Assembly: GCA_024277525.1 (NCBI GenBank)
Contig: JAJRUZ010000004.1
Location: forward strand, 1 to 53,245
DNA from: Caldifarciminota bacterium
GTDB lineage: Bacteria; Hydrothermota; Hydrothermia; Hydrothermales; JAJRUZ01
DNA length: 53,245 nucleotides
Reading direction: 5' to 3'
This document shows, piece after piece, positions 45,566 through 53,245 of this stretch; position 1 is the stretch's first letter; every line of letters begins with the position of its first letter. Below the pieces are notes generated by a model that was not told the DNA's origin, made no database searches, and worked only from the letters and a program-made list of their open reading frames with translations. Both the position numbers and the translations under genes were made by a program.

Positions 45566-45578
45566 GGGTTCAAATCCC
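45566..45578 (+). promoter_or_regulatory. T-loop-mimic leader hairpin before DUF5320 gene
   Basis: GGGTTCAAATCCC, with AGGG/CCCT stem and TTCAAAT loop, identical to the core of the tRNA-Gly T-arm in this window. It ends 23-24 nt before ATG 45602. A -10 box (TATACT, 45547-45552) lies 14 nt upstream. This gene also has AAGGAGG. Confidence 0.52.
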
Positions 45579-45601
45579 TGAATTAAAAAGGAGGAAAAAT
45601 T

Positions 45602-45856
45602 ATGTGGAGATGGATAACAGGCGTTTATGGACCCTATGGAAGAGTAAGAAGGAGAGGACACGGCGGTAATCCTTTTCCTTTCTGTAAAAGGTTTCCCTGG
45701 CTTCCGAGAGGTTGGAGAAGGATATACCCATTCGGAATAACTCCTTATTCACCTGAAATGGAGCTTCAATTTCTTAAAGAAAGAGAAAAATTAATACAGG
45801 AAGAAATTGAATGGATTAAAAAAAGAATAAATGAAATTGAGGAAGGTAAGGAATGA
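45602..45856 (+). CDS. DUF5320-like small protein
   Basis: Protein of 84 residues with a Gly/Arg/Trp/Pro-rich N-terminal half (RWITGVYGPYGRVRRRGHGG) and a C-terminal coiled coil (LKEREKLIQEEIEWIKKRIN). This layout is that of DUF5320 proteins, regularly found between DUF134 regulators and NifX-like genes. Function unknown. AAGGAGG precedes the ATG by about 7 nt. The stop overlaps the ATG of the next gene by 4 nt, so the two are coupled. Confidence 0.75.
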   Translation: MWRWITGVYGPYGRVRRRGHGGNPFPFCKRFPWLPRGWRRIYPFGITPYSPEMELQFLKEREKLIQEEIEWIKKRINEIEEGKE

Positions 45857-46269
45857 AAATAGCCATCTCTTCGGAAGGACCCCACCTGGATTCACATTGT
45901 GACCCAAGATTCGCAAGATGTAACTTTTTCATCATTTATGACCTTGAAAATGAAAAATTTTCAATAGTTGAAAATCCTTATAAAGACCTGCATCCCGGAG
46001 CCGGATTTAAAACAGCAAAACTAATATCCGAGAGAAATGTAGATGCCGTTATTTCGGGAAAGGTTGGTCCTCATGCATTCGGCATTCTTAAATCTGCCGG
46101 AATCAAAATATATATAATTGATGGAGGCTTTGTCAGAGAAGTAATCGAACTGTTCAAAAAGGGTAAACTGAAGATCCAAACAAAACCTGCTCCGGGAAGA
46201 GGACTACATACCGAAGGGAAAGAATACGGCTGGAATAGAGAACATCATAAAAACCGGTCAATAGAATAA
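45853..46269 (+). CDS. NifX/NifB-domain (dinitrogenase iron-molybdenum cofactor-like) protein
   Basis: Small protein (138 residues) of the NifX/NafY/NifB C-terminal superfamily. The core shows IAISSEGPHLDSHCDPRFARC, FFIIYDLE, KTAKLISERNVDAVISG and VGPHAFGILKSAGI, followed by a basic tail. Such proteins bind metal clusters. With DUF134 and DUF5320 neighbours it belongs to the widespread anaerobic cluster linked to metal-sulfur cofactor handling (orange-protein-like), not to nitrogen fixation; no nif genes are present. Confidence 0.86.
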   Translation: MKIAISSEGPHLDSHCDPRFARCNFFIIYDLENEKFSIVENPYKDLHPGAGFKTAKLISERNVDAVISGKVGPHAFGILKSAGIKIYIIDGGFVREVIELFKKGKLKIQTKPAPGRGLHTEGKEYGWNREHHKNRSIE

Positions 46270-46386
46270 GGATATAATTTTATAACAAATCGCAGAAGCA
46301 TCTAAGTATGTGAAAATTTCAAATAATAATTTTTAAAAAATTACTATAACAAACATTAAATAAAGAAATAAAGTATAAAATAAAAT

Positions 46387-46392
46387 TATAAT
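46387..46392 (+). promoter_or_regulatory. -10 box of reverse gyrase, probably leaderless
   Basis: TATAAT followed by five A and the ATG. No clear -35 box in the A/T-rich upstream sequence. The 128-nt gap from 46270 contains no gene. Confidence 0.5.
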
Positions 46393-46397
46393 AAAAA

Positions 46398-49300
46398 ATG
46401 ATTAAAATAAATTATCATGGCCTTTGCCCTGTATGTGGAGGGATGTTATCAACAGAAGAAATAAGTGCTTTAAAGTGCTTCAAAAAAGAAATAAGCCTTA
46501 AACATTCAGATTTTGAAACACTGAAAGAATTTGAAGAGTTTTTTAAAAAATTAAGCGGTTCTCCTTTAAGAAAAATTCAGAGAATATGGGCAAAAAGAAT
46601 TTTAGAAGGAAATTCCGAATCACTCCTTGCACCCACAGGAATAGGAAAAACAGTTTTCGGTACCACTATTTCAGTTTATTTTGCAATAAAAGAGAATAAA
46701 GTCTCATATCTCCTTTTTCCCACAACAACCATAATAAAAAATCTTAAAGAAAAAATTGAGGATTTCAGAAAAAAAACAGAGAAATTTCCTGAGATTATCT
46801 TTTACTACGGGGAATTAAAAAGCAAAGAGAAAAAAATAATAAAAGAAAAAATTAAAGAAGGAAGTTTTGATATTTTAATAACAACCTATGCCTTTTTAAC
46901 AAAGGACTTTGAAATACTAAAAGATAAAAAATTTGATTTTATTTTTGTTGATGATGTTGATTCTCTTTTAAAAAATTCAAGAAACCTTGATAAAATTCTG
47001 AAAGTTTTTAAAGAAAAAGGAATATTACTTTTTACCTCGGCAACAGGGAAACCGGGAAGGGGAGCAAAAATTTTAAAAGAAAAAACAGGACTTGAGACGG
47101 GTGCATTGAGGGAAACTTTAAGAAAAATAGAGGATCTTTATGTTGAGAAAAAGGATTTTGGTTATCTTTTAAAGATTTTAAAGAAACTCGGAAAAGGCGG
47201 TCTTTTATTCACAAATTCGGAAAATGAGGCACAGGAAATTTATGAAAAGATAAGGGATAAGATACCTTCAAAAATCTTTATATCAGGAGAGAAAAAGGAA
47301 TTTGATGATTTCATAGAGGGTAAAATCCATCTCCTTATAGGTGTTGCAAAACCCTACGGTCTTCTTGTAAGGGGAATAGATTTACCTAAAACAATAAGAT
47401 ATGCAATCTTCTGGGGAGCACCTTCTTTTAAATTCAACTTAAAAAAAGAAAAATTGCCAGAAGGAATGATAAATGTTCTGGCAAGAAAAATATATACATT
47501 AAAAGGAGATAAAAATTTTCTAAAACTTTTGAGGTCTAAAAAGTTTAATATTCTTGAGCAAAAAATAAAGGAATTCATTGAGAAAAGTGATGAAAAAACG
47601 CTTCTTGAAATCGGAATATCAAAGAAAGAGGAAACATTATGGATACCTGATATAAAAACCTATATTCAGGCATCGGGAAGAACATCAAGACTTTTCTCAG
47701 GAGGACTTTCTCAGGGGTTATCAATTTTATTTGAGGAAGAGAATTATCTAAATATATTCAAGGAAAAAGCAATCATATGGGATATAGAATTTAAGGAACT
47801 TGATGAAAGAGAGCTTGATAAAATTATGGAAATAATTGACAGGGACAGAAAAGAAATGGAAAAACCGAGAATAGAGTTTGACCCTGTTACACCGCTTTTA
47901 TTTGTTGTTGAAAGCCCGAACAAGGCAAGACAGATTGCAAAATTCTTTGGTAAACCGATACCGAAAAGAATCGGAGAAGTAACGGGTTATGAAGTTTTCA
48001 CAGGAGAACATCTCCTTTTAATTGTAGCAAGCATAGGTCATATGGTTGATTTAACTACAAAGGAGATAGGATTCCACGGAATTGAAAGAAAAAACGGAGA
48101 TTTTGTTCTTCATTATGCACCCATAAAAAGATGCAGAAATTGCGGCTATCAGTTTGCAGATGTTATAAATGAATGTCCGAAATGTAAAAGCAATGATTTA
48201 TATGATGCAGGTGAAAGAATAAATGCTATAAGAAAAATGGCAGAAATTATGGAAGAAGTTCTTATAGGAACAGACCCTGATACAGAGGGAGAAAAGATAG
48301 CATGGGATATTTATAATTTTTTAAAACCCTATGCAAGGGAAATAAAAAGAGCGGAATTTCATGAGGTAACAAAAAATGCAATCTTAAAGGCAATAAAGGA
48401 AAAAAGGGAATTTGACATAAATCTTGTGAATGCCCAGATAGTAAGAAGAACAGAGGATAGATTAACGGGTTTTGAGTTATCAGAAAGGGTTCAGAGGGTT
48501 TTTAAAAACAGCACGCTTTCAGCAGGAAGGGCACAATCTCCCCTTCTGGGATGGGTTGTTGAAAGGGAAAAGGAGTTAAGAAAAAAGATTCCTTTTTTTA
48601 TAAATGAGGAATTAAAAATAAGATGGAAATTAAAGGTGAATTTCAGATTAAGAAGGGGTAAAAACAGATTGAAATTCATTATACAGAAAACAGGAGAGGA
48701 GGAAAGGGAAAGGGTATTACCGCCTTTCAGAACAGACACAATGTTAAAAGAAGCACAGAGAATTTTAAAGATGAATACAAATGAAATAATGAAAAGGGCA
48801 CAGAAATTATTTGAACTCGGTCTTATAACATATCACAGAACAGATTCCACAAGAATATCGGATAAAGGTCTTATGATTGCAAGATACATATTAAAGGAAA
48901 ATTTTAAGGGAAGAAGTTTTGAAGGAAAAGGTGCTCATGAGGGAATAAGACCCACAAAACCTTTAAAACCTGAAGAACTAAGGGAAAATTTTGAAAACAT
49001 TGAACTTGCAGAGCCCCTTGATAATAAAGATATTTCCCTTTACCGATTGATTTACAACAGATTCCTTGCTTCACAGACCCTGCCCTGTAAGGAAAAGATA
49101 GTGAAGTATAAAATCAAATTTTATAATTATGAATTTGAGGAGGAAAGGTTAATAGATGCAAAGGGAATGGCGAGGGATTTTTATCCTTATGCCTTTTATG
49201 TTGTTCCGAAATTACCGGAGGGAGAGGTTTATCTTGAGGGTAAGGTATATTATTTTCCGGAAGTTTTCCCTTACACACAGGCAGACCTTGTAAGTTTAAT

Positions 49301-49649
49301 GAAGGAAAGGGGAATAGGAAGACCCTCAACCTATGCAACATTGATTGACAGGTTATTCCAGAGAAAATATGTTGAGGAAAAAAATAACTTTGTAAGGGCA
49401 ACAGAACTCGGAGAAAAAGTATTTTATTTTTTAGATAAAAATTATCATGAATTTATAAGTGAAGAAAGAACGAGATTGCTTGAAAAAAGAATGGAGGAAA
49501 TTGAGGAAAATAAAATAACACCCGAGGAAGTCCTCAAAACAATATGGAAGGAGGTGGAAAGGTTGTGTAACATTAATTGTGTATGGGGATTTTATGTTAA
49601 AATTAGAAAGCCCCAACAGAGTCGGCGCAGAAAGGAGGTTACGGGATGA
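46398..49649 (+). CDS. rgy: reverse gyrase
   Basis: ATP-dependent enzyme that adds positive supercoils to DNA, the marker protein of hyperthermophiles (1083 residues). N-terminal zinc finger (CPVCGG ... C), SF2 helicase-like part with Walker A APTGIGKT near 80 and the DDVD box (FVDDVDSL) near 184, and ASGRTSRLFSGG near 430. The type IA topoisomerase starts at FVVESPNKARQIAKFFG near 505, holds the second zinc finger (CRNCGY ... CPKC, about 579-596) in the Toprim domain, EGEKIAWDIYNFL, and the catalytic tyrosine Y812 in GLITYHRTDSTRIS. All key residues are intact. At the 3' end the stop overlaps an ATG. Confidence 0.97.
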   Translation: MIKINYHGLCPVCGGMLSTEEISALKCFKKEISLKHSDFETLKEFEEFFKKLSGSPLRKIQRIWAKRILEGNSESLLAPTGIGKTVFGTTISVYFAIKENKVSYLLFPTTTIIKNLKEKIEDFRKKTEKFPEIIFYYGELKSKEKKIIKEKIKEGSFDILITTYAFLTKDFEILKDKKFDFIFVDDVDSLLKNSRNLDKILKVFKEKGILLFTSATGKPGRGAKILKEKTGLETGALRETLRKIEDLYVEKKDFGYLLKILKKLGKGGLLFTNSENEAQEIYEKIRDKIPSKIFISGEKKEFDDFIEGKIHLLIGVAKPYGLLVRGIDLPKTIRYAIFWGAPSFKFNLKKEKLPEGMINVLARKIYTLKGDKNFLKLLRSKKFNILEQKIKEFIEKSDEKTLLEIGISKKEETLWIPDIKTYIQASGRTSRLFSGGLSQGLSILFEEENYLNIFKEKAIIWDIEFKELDERELDKIMEIIDRDRKEMEKPRIEFDPVTPLLFVVESPNKARQIAKFFGKPIPKRIGEVTGYEVFTGEHLLLIVASIGHMVDLTTKEIGFHGIERKNGDFVLHYAPIKRCRNCGYQFADVINECPKCKSNDLYDAGERINAIRKMAEIMEEVLIGTDPDTEGEKIAWDIYNFLKPYAREIKRAEFHEVTKNAILKAIKEKREFDINLVNAQIVRRTEDRLTGFELSERVQRVFKNSTLSAGRAQSPLLGWVVEREKELRKKIPFFINEELKIRWKLKVNFRLRRGKNRLKFIIQKTGEEERERVLPPFRTDTMLKEAQRILKMNTNEIMKRAQKLFELGLITYHRTDSTRISDKGLMIARYILKENFKGRSFEGKGAHEGIRPTKPLKPEELRENFENIELAEPLDNKDISLYRLIYNRFLASQTLPCKEKIVKYKIKFYNYEFEEERLIDAKGMARDFYPYAFYVVPKLPEGEVYLEGKVYYFPEVFPYTQADLVSLMKERGIGRPSTYATLIDRLFQRKYVEEKNNFVRATELGEKVFYFLDKNYHEFISEERTRLLEKRMEEIEENKITPEEVLKTIWKEVERLCNINCVWGFYVKIRKPQQSRRRKEVTG

Positions 49650-49843
49650 AACAAAAACACTCCGAACCTATAAATATTTTAGAGTTTTTAAAGCCGATTG
49701 TCAAACAGGTTTCGGAGGAAAAAGAAGCAAAAATGAAATTAAAAATACTCCTGGATAAATGAAAAAAACTATACCCTAAAACCTTTTTAACACTTGAAAA
49801 AGAATTTGAACTTTTTACAGCTTTTCAATCTCTTCTTCAATAA
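49646..49843 (+). pseudogene. IS256-type transposase remnant with in-frame TGA
   Basis: An ATG overlapping the rgy stop, after AGGAGG, opens 38 codons to a TGA at 49760-49762. The same frame continues with clear protein character to TAA at 49841-49843: ...LKILLDK-(TGA)-KKLYPKTFLTLEKEFELF, then TAFQ. If TGA were TGG (Trp), the text would match the EEAxxxLxxFxEKWxKKYP region of IS256/mutator transposases well. Only about 65 codons remain, so it is a fragment with a nonsense mutation. UGA readthrough is the less likely alternative. The following 150 nt to 49996 hold no further gene. Confidence 0.45.
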
Positions 49844-49958
49844 ATACCAAAAATGAAAAATAAACTTAACTTGAATAACACCTCAATTTTAAATCCTACA
49901 CAATTAAACTGCCACTATGCCCCGATTGTCTAATATGTTATGGAATTTTACATTTAAT

Positions 49959-49987
49959 TTGAAATTTTTCAAGTATTCCGGTATAAT
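49959..49987 (+). promoter_or_regulatory. promoter of coiled-coil nuclease, near-leaderless
   Basis: TTGAAA (49959-49964), 17 nt, TATAAT (49982-49987), ATG 9 nt later at 49997. The -35 box sits in a TTGAAA-TT-TTTCAA palindrome. Confidence 0.7.
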
Positions 49988-49996
49988 AATAGCACT

Positions 49997-50848
49997 ATGA
50001 AGAATAAAAAATCTTTTACCGAAAAGGAAATTGTTGAAATTATAGAAAAACATCTGCCGAAAATCATTGAGAGAAGACCCGAAATAAGGTTGAAAATAGA
50101 AGAGATACTTGAGAAAAAGGCGGCAACAAAGGATGATATAAAGGCGATATTGCTTGAACTTGCGAGACAGAGAGAGGAGTCAAACAGGCGGTTTGAAGTA
50201 ATAGAAAAAGAGCTTGCAAGGCTGAGAGAGGAAACCAATAAGCGATTTGAAGTACTTGAAAGAGATATAAATAAGCGATTTGAGGAGGTGAACAAAAGGT
50301 TTGAGGAGGTGAACAGACGGTTTGAGGACATAAACAGACGATTTGAAGACGTAAACAAACGATTTGAGGATATGAATAAGCGGTTTGAATTCCTTGAAAG
50401 GCAGATGATGGAAGGATTTGAGAGAATGCATAAGACAATCTCAGCGATAGGTGCAAGATGGGGCTATGGCGCAGAGGAGGCGTTCAGGAGAGGGTTTGAA
50501 GAAGTTTTATCAGAGATAGGCTATACTGTTATCAAATGGCGGAAGATGGATGATAAAGCAGAATACTTCTTATCAAGAAGACCTGCTGAGATAGATATTG
50601 TTATAAAAAATAAGGAGAGAATAGCGATTGAGGTCAAATCAAGTTTAAGTTTCAGCGAGATAGAGGATTTTGAAAAGAGCATAAGATTTTATGAAAAGGA
50701 GGAGAAGGAAAAAATAACAAAGAAGATAATAGTAGCGATTTATCCGAGGAAAGGCAGGGAGGAATATGCAAAGAGGTTCGGGATAAGCGTGATAAGGGGT
50801 ATTGAGAAAGCAGAAAGATATTTTGAGGAGCTGGCTCAATCCCTCTGA
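49997..50848 (+). CDS. coiled-coil PD-(D/E)XK nuclease (DUF3782-like)
   Basis: Protein of 283 residues. The N-terminal helices are followed by a long coiled coil with tandem heptads of the type NKRFEEV/NRRFEDI (about residues 88-135), and then a PD-(D/E)XK nuclease domain: GYGAEEAFRRGFEEVL, the active-site pattern AEIDIVIKNKERIAIEVKSS (D near 200, ExK near 212-214) and KIIVAIYPRKG. This layout is DUF3782-like, common in archaea and thermophiles; function unknown, DNA cleavage inferred. It shares layout, but not obvious sequence, with the gene at 43 kb. Its last bases precede the next promoter. Confidence 0.85.
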   Translation: MKNKKSFTEKEIVEIIEKHLPKIIERRPEIRLKIEEILEKKAATKDDIKAILLELARQREESNRRFEVIEKELARLREETNKRFEVLERDINKRFEEVNKRFEEVNRRFEDINRRFEDVNKRFEDMNKRFEFLERQMMEGFERMHKTISAIGARWGYGAEEAFRRGFEEVLSEIGYTVIKWRKMDDKAEYFLSRRPAEIDIVIKNKERIAIEVKSSLSFSEIEDFEKSIRFYEKEEKEKITKKIIVAIYPRKGREEYAKRFGISVIRGIEKAERYFEELAQSL

Positions 50849-50858
50849 AGCAAGAGAG

Positions 50859-50888
50859 TTGACAAATCTTGCCTTTTTAATCTATAAT
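50859..50888 (+). promoter_or_regulatory. promoter of the GxGYxYP gene, probably leaderless
   Basis: TTGACA (50859-50864), 18 nt, TATAAT (50883-50888), then 6 nt and ATG 50895. Confidence 0.75.
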
Positions 50889-50894
50889 TTCAGT

Positions 50895-53054
50895 ATGATA
50901 ATTTTATGTCTTTTAACGCTTTTCCATCTGGATGTCGTTGATTTAAAAGGTAAGGATATACATTTAAGGCATCTCATCTTGAGCCTTCAGGGTGTTATCA
51001 ACAGGGATACCCCGAGAATCTATGTTTTATGGGAAAGCTTTACAGGGACCGCAAATCCGTCACAGGACTGGCTTGATTATTATGAATCAAAAGGCTGGAT
51101 TACATATGATACAATATCAATTGATTCACTTCTTTCAAAATACAGAAACGAGATAAACGGATATATAATTTATGATACCTTACTTTTCCCTCATTCAGCA
51201 AATGTTGCAATGACCATGGCAGGGATATACAATGCTGTTGTTACATCACCTTCTTATGTTCCCAAACTTGAAAGTCTCGGAATCCCGCTTTTCAGGGACC
51301 TTCAGGGTATGTGGAGCAACAAAATAGAGGCATACACATGGCAATATGATAGCCTTTTTATCCCTTACTGCTCAAAAAATACAATAACAATGGCTTATAA
51401 ATGGAGACCGATAAAAGAGTTTTCAATCATGCAGAAGTCCGCAATAATAGACCTTGTCCCTCTTCCTGATTCAGCAAACGATTACAGCCTTTTATGCATG
51501 TATTATTCACAGATGGAGCCCTTCAGTGTGGTTCTCGGCTATCCTGAAACAGGTGAGTATGAGCGTCCGTGGGTCTCGCTATCCTCAAAATACGGGCTCG
51601 TATGCCTTCTTGCATGGTGTTATGCGGTAAATTTCTCGGTTCATTCAAAAATGCCGGGGGATACTATATATTACCAGGGGAATTTTGATACCCTGACCCT
51701 TGATACTGCAAAGATATATGCGACATTCATGATGAGCGATTTCGGGCTTGATATGATGCAGACAAAATATTATGATTCATGGAACCCCTATGCGACAGGT
51801 GTCCCTGTCAACTGGTGGCTTGACCCATTATGCAGGAGATACTGTCCAGGCATACTTGAGTATTATTATGAAACAAAACCTTCAAAGGATTATTTTTACG
51901 GTGCACACGGTGCAGGAAGGATACGCCCCTCGGATTTCATCTATCTTGATGAGTTTTTGAACAGGGTAAACTACAATCTTCAGGTTTGCGACTTAAAAAC
52001 ACTCGGATTTTCCAACCATAATAAGATGGACGATATAATCATTGAAAAATATACAGGGACATTAAATTTATGGGGGATATACAACGGATTCGGTCCTGAG
52101 TTCGGTGAGATAAATGCAGGGAATATAAGGAGAAAGAACGGCAAGGCATGGTGCATAACGGCAGTATATGCAAAAGAGCCTGTTGATACAGCGGTTCAGA
52201 GGATAAGCAATTTCATAAATAAATTCCATGAAAGACCGTTATTTATTCCGATACTCATCATGCTGTGGGATACATTGTCTCCTGACTCCTTAAACGAGAT
52301 AGCACAGAGACTTGATTTGATTTATCCCGGCGAAATAAGATGGTTAAGGGGTGACGATTTCATCACAGCGGTTAAAAAGTTTTTGAGCATGCTTGATTCA
52401 TCATCCTATGTTTGCGATACAATTAACCTTATTTACGGAAATATATTGCAGGGAAGCCATCTATCACTCCATCAGGATGATGAAGATTATTTAGTCATTC
52501 AGAGTGAATGGATTCCGGGTTTAAACTCCTACGGGGTAATGGTTGATATCATTTTTAAAATAGATGAGCAAAGGGATACACTGAAGAGATTATGGGTGGT
52601 TTATAACGGACATTCATCTGATTCAATCACCCATCAAATTTATATCTGGAATTTCAATGATTCTTTATGGGAGCTCATAGGTGAAAGGGAAATAGGAACT
52701 CTTGATTACACTCAGGAGGACGGGATAATACACAATCCATGGAACTACGCAAGTGAAAACAAAGTTGTGAAGATAAGGATTGTGGAGGCAAAAAACAGCA
52801 GTTTCACCGCTTATCTTGATTATCTCTGCCTCAATACATTTTATTATGAAACCCAGGATGTGGAGGAAAAGCCGGAGGTTGAAATAACGCACAACACTTT
52901 ACCGCGACAGAATATTGTTTTAAAGTTCCCCAAGGGTAAAAATCTGGAGATTTATTCGCCTCTGGGAAGGAAGCTGAAGGGTCAAATCCGTCCAGGCATC
53001 TATTTTATAAAACTCAAAGAAGGAAAATTTAAAAAATACATATTCCTGAAATGA
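50895..53054 (+). CDS. secreted GxGYxYP-type putative glycoside hydrolase
   Basis: Secreted protein of 719 residues. From ATG 50895 it begins with a signal peptide (IILCLLTLFHL) followed by a segment like the N-terminal domain of GxGYxYP proteins (HLILSLQGVINRDTPRIYVL). The large central domain (about 120-450) includes AHGAGRIRPSDF near 335, which may correspond to the GxGYxYP signature. A beta-rich region (about 510-640) and a C-terminal sorting-type domain (NLEIYSPLGRKLKG, GIYFIKLKEGKFKK) follow. The family is suggested to be glycoside hydrolases but this is not proven. An upstream in-frame start at 50802 overlaps the nuclease gene and lies before the promoter, so I reject it. Confidence 0.8.
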   Translation: MIILCLLTLFHLDVVDLKGKDIHLRHLILSLQGVINRDTPRIYVLWESFTGTANPSQDWLDYYESKGWITYDTISIDSLLSKYRNEINGYIIYDTLLFPHSANVAMTMAGIYNAVVTSPSYVPKLESLGIPLFRDLQGMWSNKIEAYTWQYDSLFIPYCSKNTITMAYKWRPIKEFSIMQKSAIIDLVPLPDSANDYSLLCMYYSQMEPFSVVLGYPETGEYERPWVSLSSKYGLVCLLAWCYAVNFSVHSKMPGDTIYYQGNFDTLTLDTAKIYATFMMSDFGLDMMQTKYYDSWNPYATGVPVNWWLDPLCRRYCPGILEYYYETKPSKDYFYGAHGAGRIRPSDFIYLDEFLNRVNYNLQVCDLKTLGFSNHNKMDDIIIEKYTGTLNLWGIYNGFGPEFGEINAGNIRRKNGKAWCITAVYAKEPVDTAVQRISNFINKFHERPLFIPILIMLWDTLSPDSLNEIAQRLDLIYPGEIRWLRGDDFITAVKKFLSMLDSSSYVCDTINLIYGNILQGSHLSLHQDDEDYLVIQSEWIPGLNSYGVMVDIIFKIDEQRDTLKRLWVVYNGHSSDSITHQIYIWNFNDSLWELIGEREIGTLDYTQEDGIIHNPWNYASENKVVKIRIVEAKNSSFTAYLDYLCLNTFYYETQDVEEKPEVEITHNTLPRQNIVLKFPKGKNLEIYSPLGRKLKGQIRPGIYFIKLKEGKFKKYIFLK

Positions 53055-53114
53055 CCCGGCTTTTGAAAGGTGATAAAAGGAGCATTTTTTACCTGAGCAA
53101 GATATATTGCATCA

Positions 53115-53243
53115 TCAATTTAGAAATATCTTAGTTTTTTCAAATAAATTCTTTCTCTTTTTATTTTCTTTTAGTTTTTTATTTTTGTAATTTATGTATT
53201 TTTTGATTGCTTTTCTTGCTTCCTCTATGCTTTTATAATTGCT
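53115..53243 (-). pseudogene. possible transposase C-terminus, cut by right edge
   Basis: Minus-strand frame open from the right edge to TGA at 53115, with SNYKSIEEARKAIKKYINYK and a Lys-rich end. The first part is like the end of integrase-core (IS3-like) transposases (F-K-x-x-E-E-A-x-x-x-I-x-x-Y-I-x-Y-x-N), but the RPH-type ending is missing. It could equally be another lysine-rich protein. The 60 nt between 53055 and 53115 hold no recognisable feature. Confidence 0.25.
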
Positions 53244-53245
53244 TC

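Noticed and set aside
45566-45578. GGGTTCAAATCCC as part of a tRNA gene
   Set aside because: It matches a T-arm, but no acceptor, D-arm or anticodon arm can be found around it, here or at the other eight copies.
45853-46269. Evidence for nitrogen fixation from the NifX-like gene
   Set aside because: The domain is widespread in anaerobes without nitrogenase, and no nif structural or assembly genes are present.
50266-50391. Tandem repeats that could look like a CRISPR array
   Set aside because: The units are 21 bp without spacers and encode regular coiled-coil heptads in frame.
49969-50456. Long minus-strand Ser/Leu-rich frames
   Set aside because: They are antisense to the heptad-repeat coiled coil of the nuclease gene and have no protein character.

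Overview
The window is AT-rich, densely packed bacterial DNA. The best clue to the host is a full-length reverse gyrase (46.4-49.6 kb), a protein found almost only in hyperthermophiles and extreme thermophiles. Several large secreted proteins (4.1, 28.6 and 50.9 kb) end in short beta-rich modules like the C-terminal sorting or FlgD-type domains of Bacteroidetes-Chlorobi-related phyla, and lipoproteins, a pilus secretin and a Wzc-type polysaccharide kinase imply an outer membrane. I infer a thermophilic FCB-related candidate lineage (WOR-3/Stahlbacteria or Hydrothermae-like); the sequence alone does not fix the phylum.

Layout: 0-11.7 kb is one long plus-strand run: yggS (cut by the left edge), divIVA, purine nucleoside phosphorylase, a TPR lipoprotein, asnS, an M6-like secreted protease, a polyprenol-phosphate sugar transferase, an SLBB export protein, a tyrosine autokinase, DUF523 and a metallo-beta-lactamase-fold gene. 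11.7-17.5 kb runs on the minus strand: yhaM and secA, then an NMD3-like zinc protein, DUF502 and a CorC-like CBS protein. Back-to-back promoters at 17.5 kb start a plus-strand run: lipoprotein, pilQ, two M16 peptidases, a zinc-finger membrane protein with a bactofilin-like partner, and glnA. 25.6-36.9 kb is minus: acyltransferase, an NSS transporter with its 35-residue MetS-like subunit, a giant secreted repeat protein, a decayed gene copy, rho, an HD hydrolase, alaS and tRNA-Gly. 37-42.7 kb has an acyl-CoA dehydrogenase, a repeat protein with twelve DxxGxD motifs plus HEAT-like repeats, a ComEC-like hydrolase and a SagB-type nitroreductase pair. 42.7-53.2 kb is more accessory: REP-like repeats, a duplicated coiled-coil gene, a radical SAM protein, a DUF134/DUF5320/NifX-like cluster, reverse gyrase, a probable IS256-type transposase remnant, a coiled-coil PD-(D/E)XK nuclease and a GxGYxYP-type secreted protein.

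The most unusual signal is a recurrent leader element. Nine genes carry an 11-nt core, GG-TTCNANY-CC, that copies the conserved nucleotides of the tRNA T-arm (G53, T54, T55, C56, A58, Y60, C61). It usually sits inside a 3-5 bp stem and lies mostly 21-24 nt before the start codon. Seven of the nine genes have no visible Shine-Dalgarno sequence. A second class of genes has a strong -10 box only 5-12 nt from ATG, so those mRNAs are probably leaderless or nearly so. Together these suggest an initiation system with three modes: Shine-Dalgarno, leaderless, and T-loop-mimic leaders.
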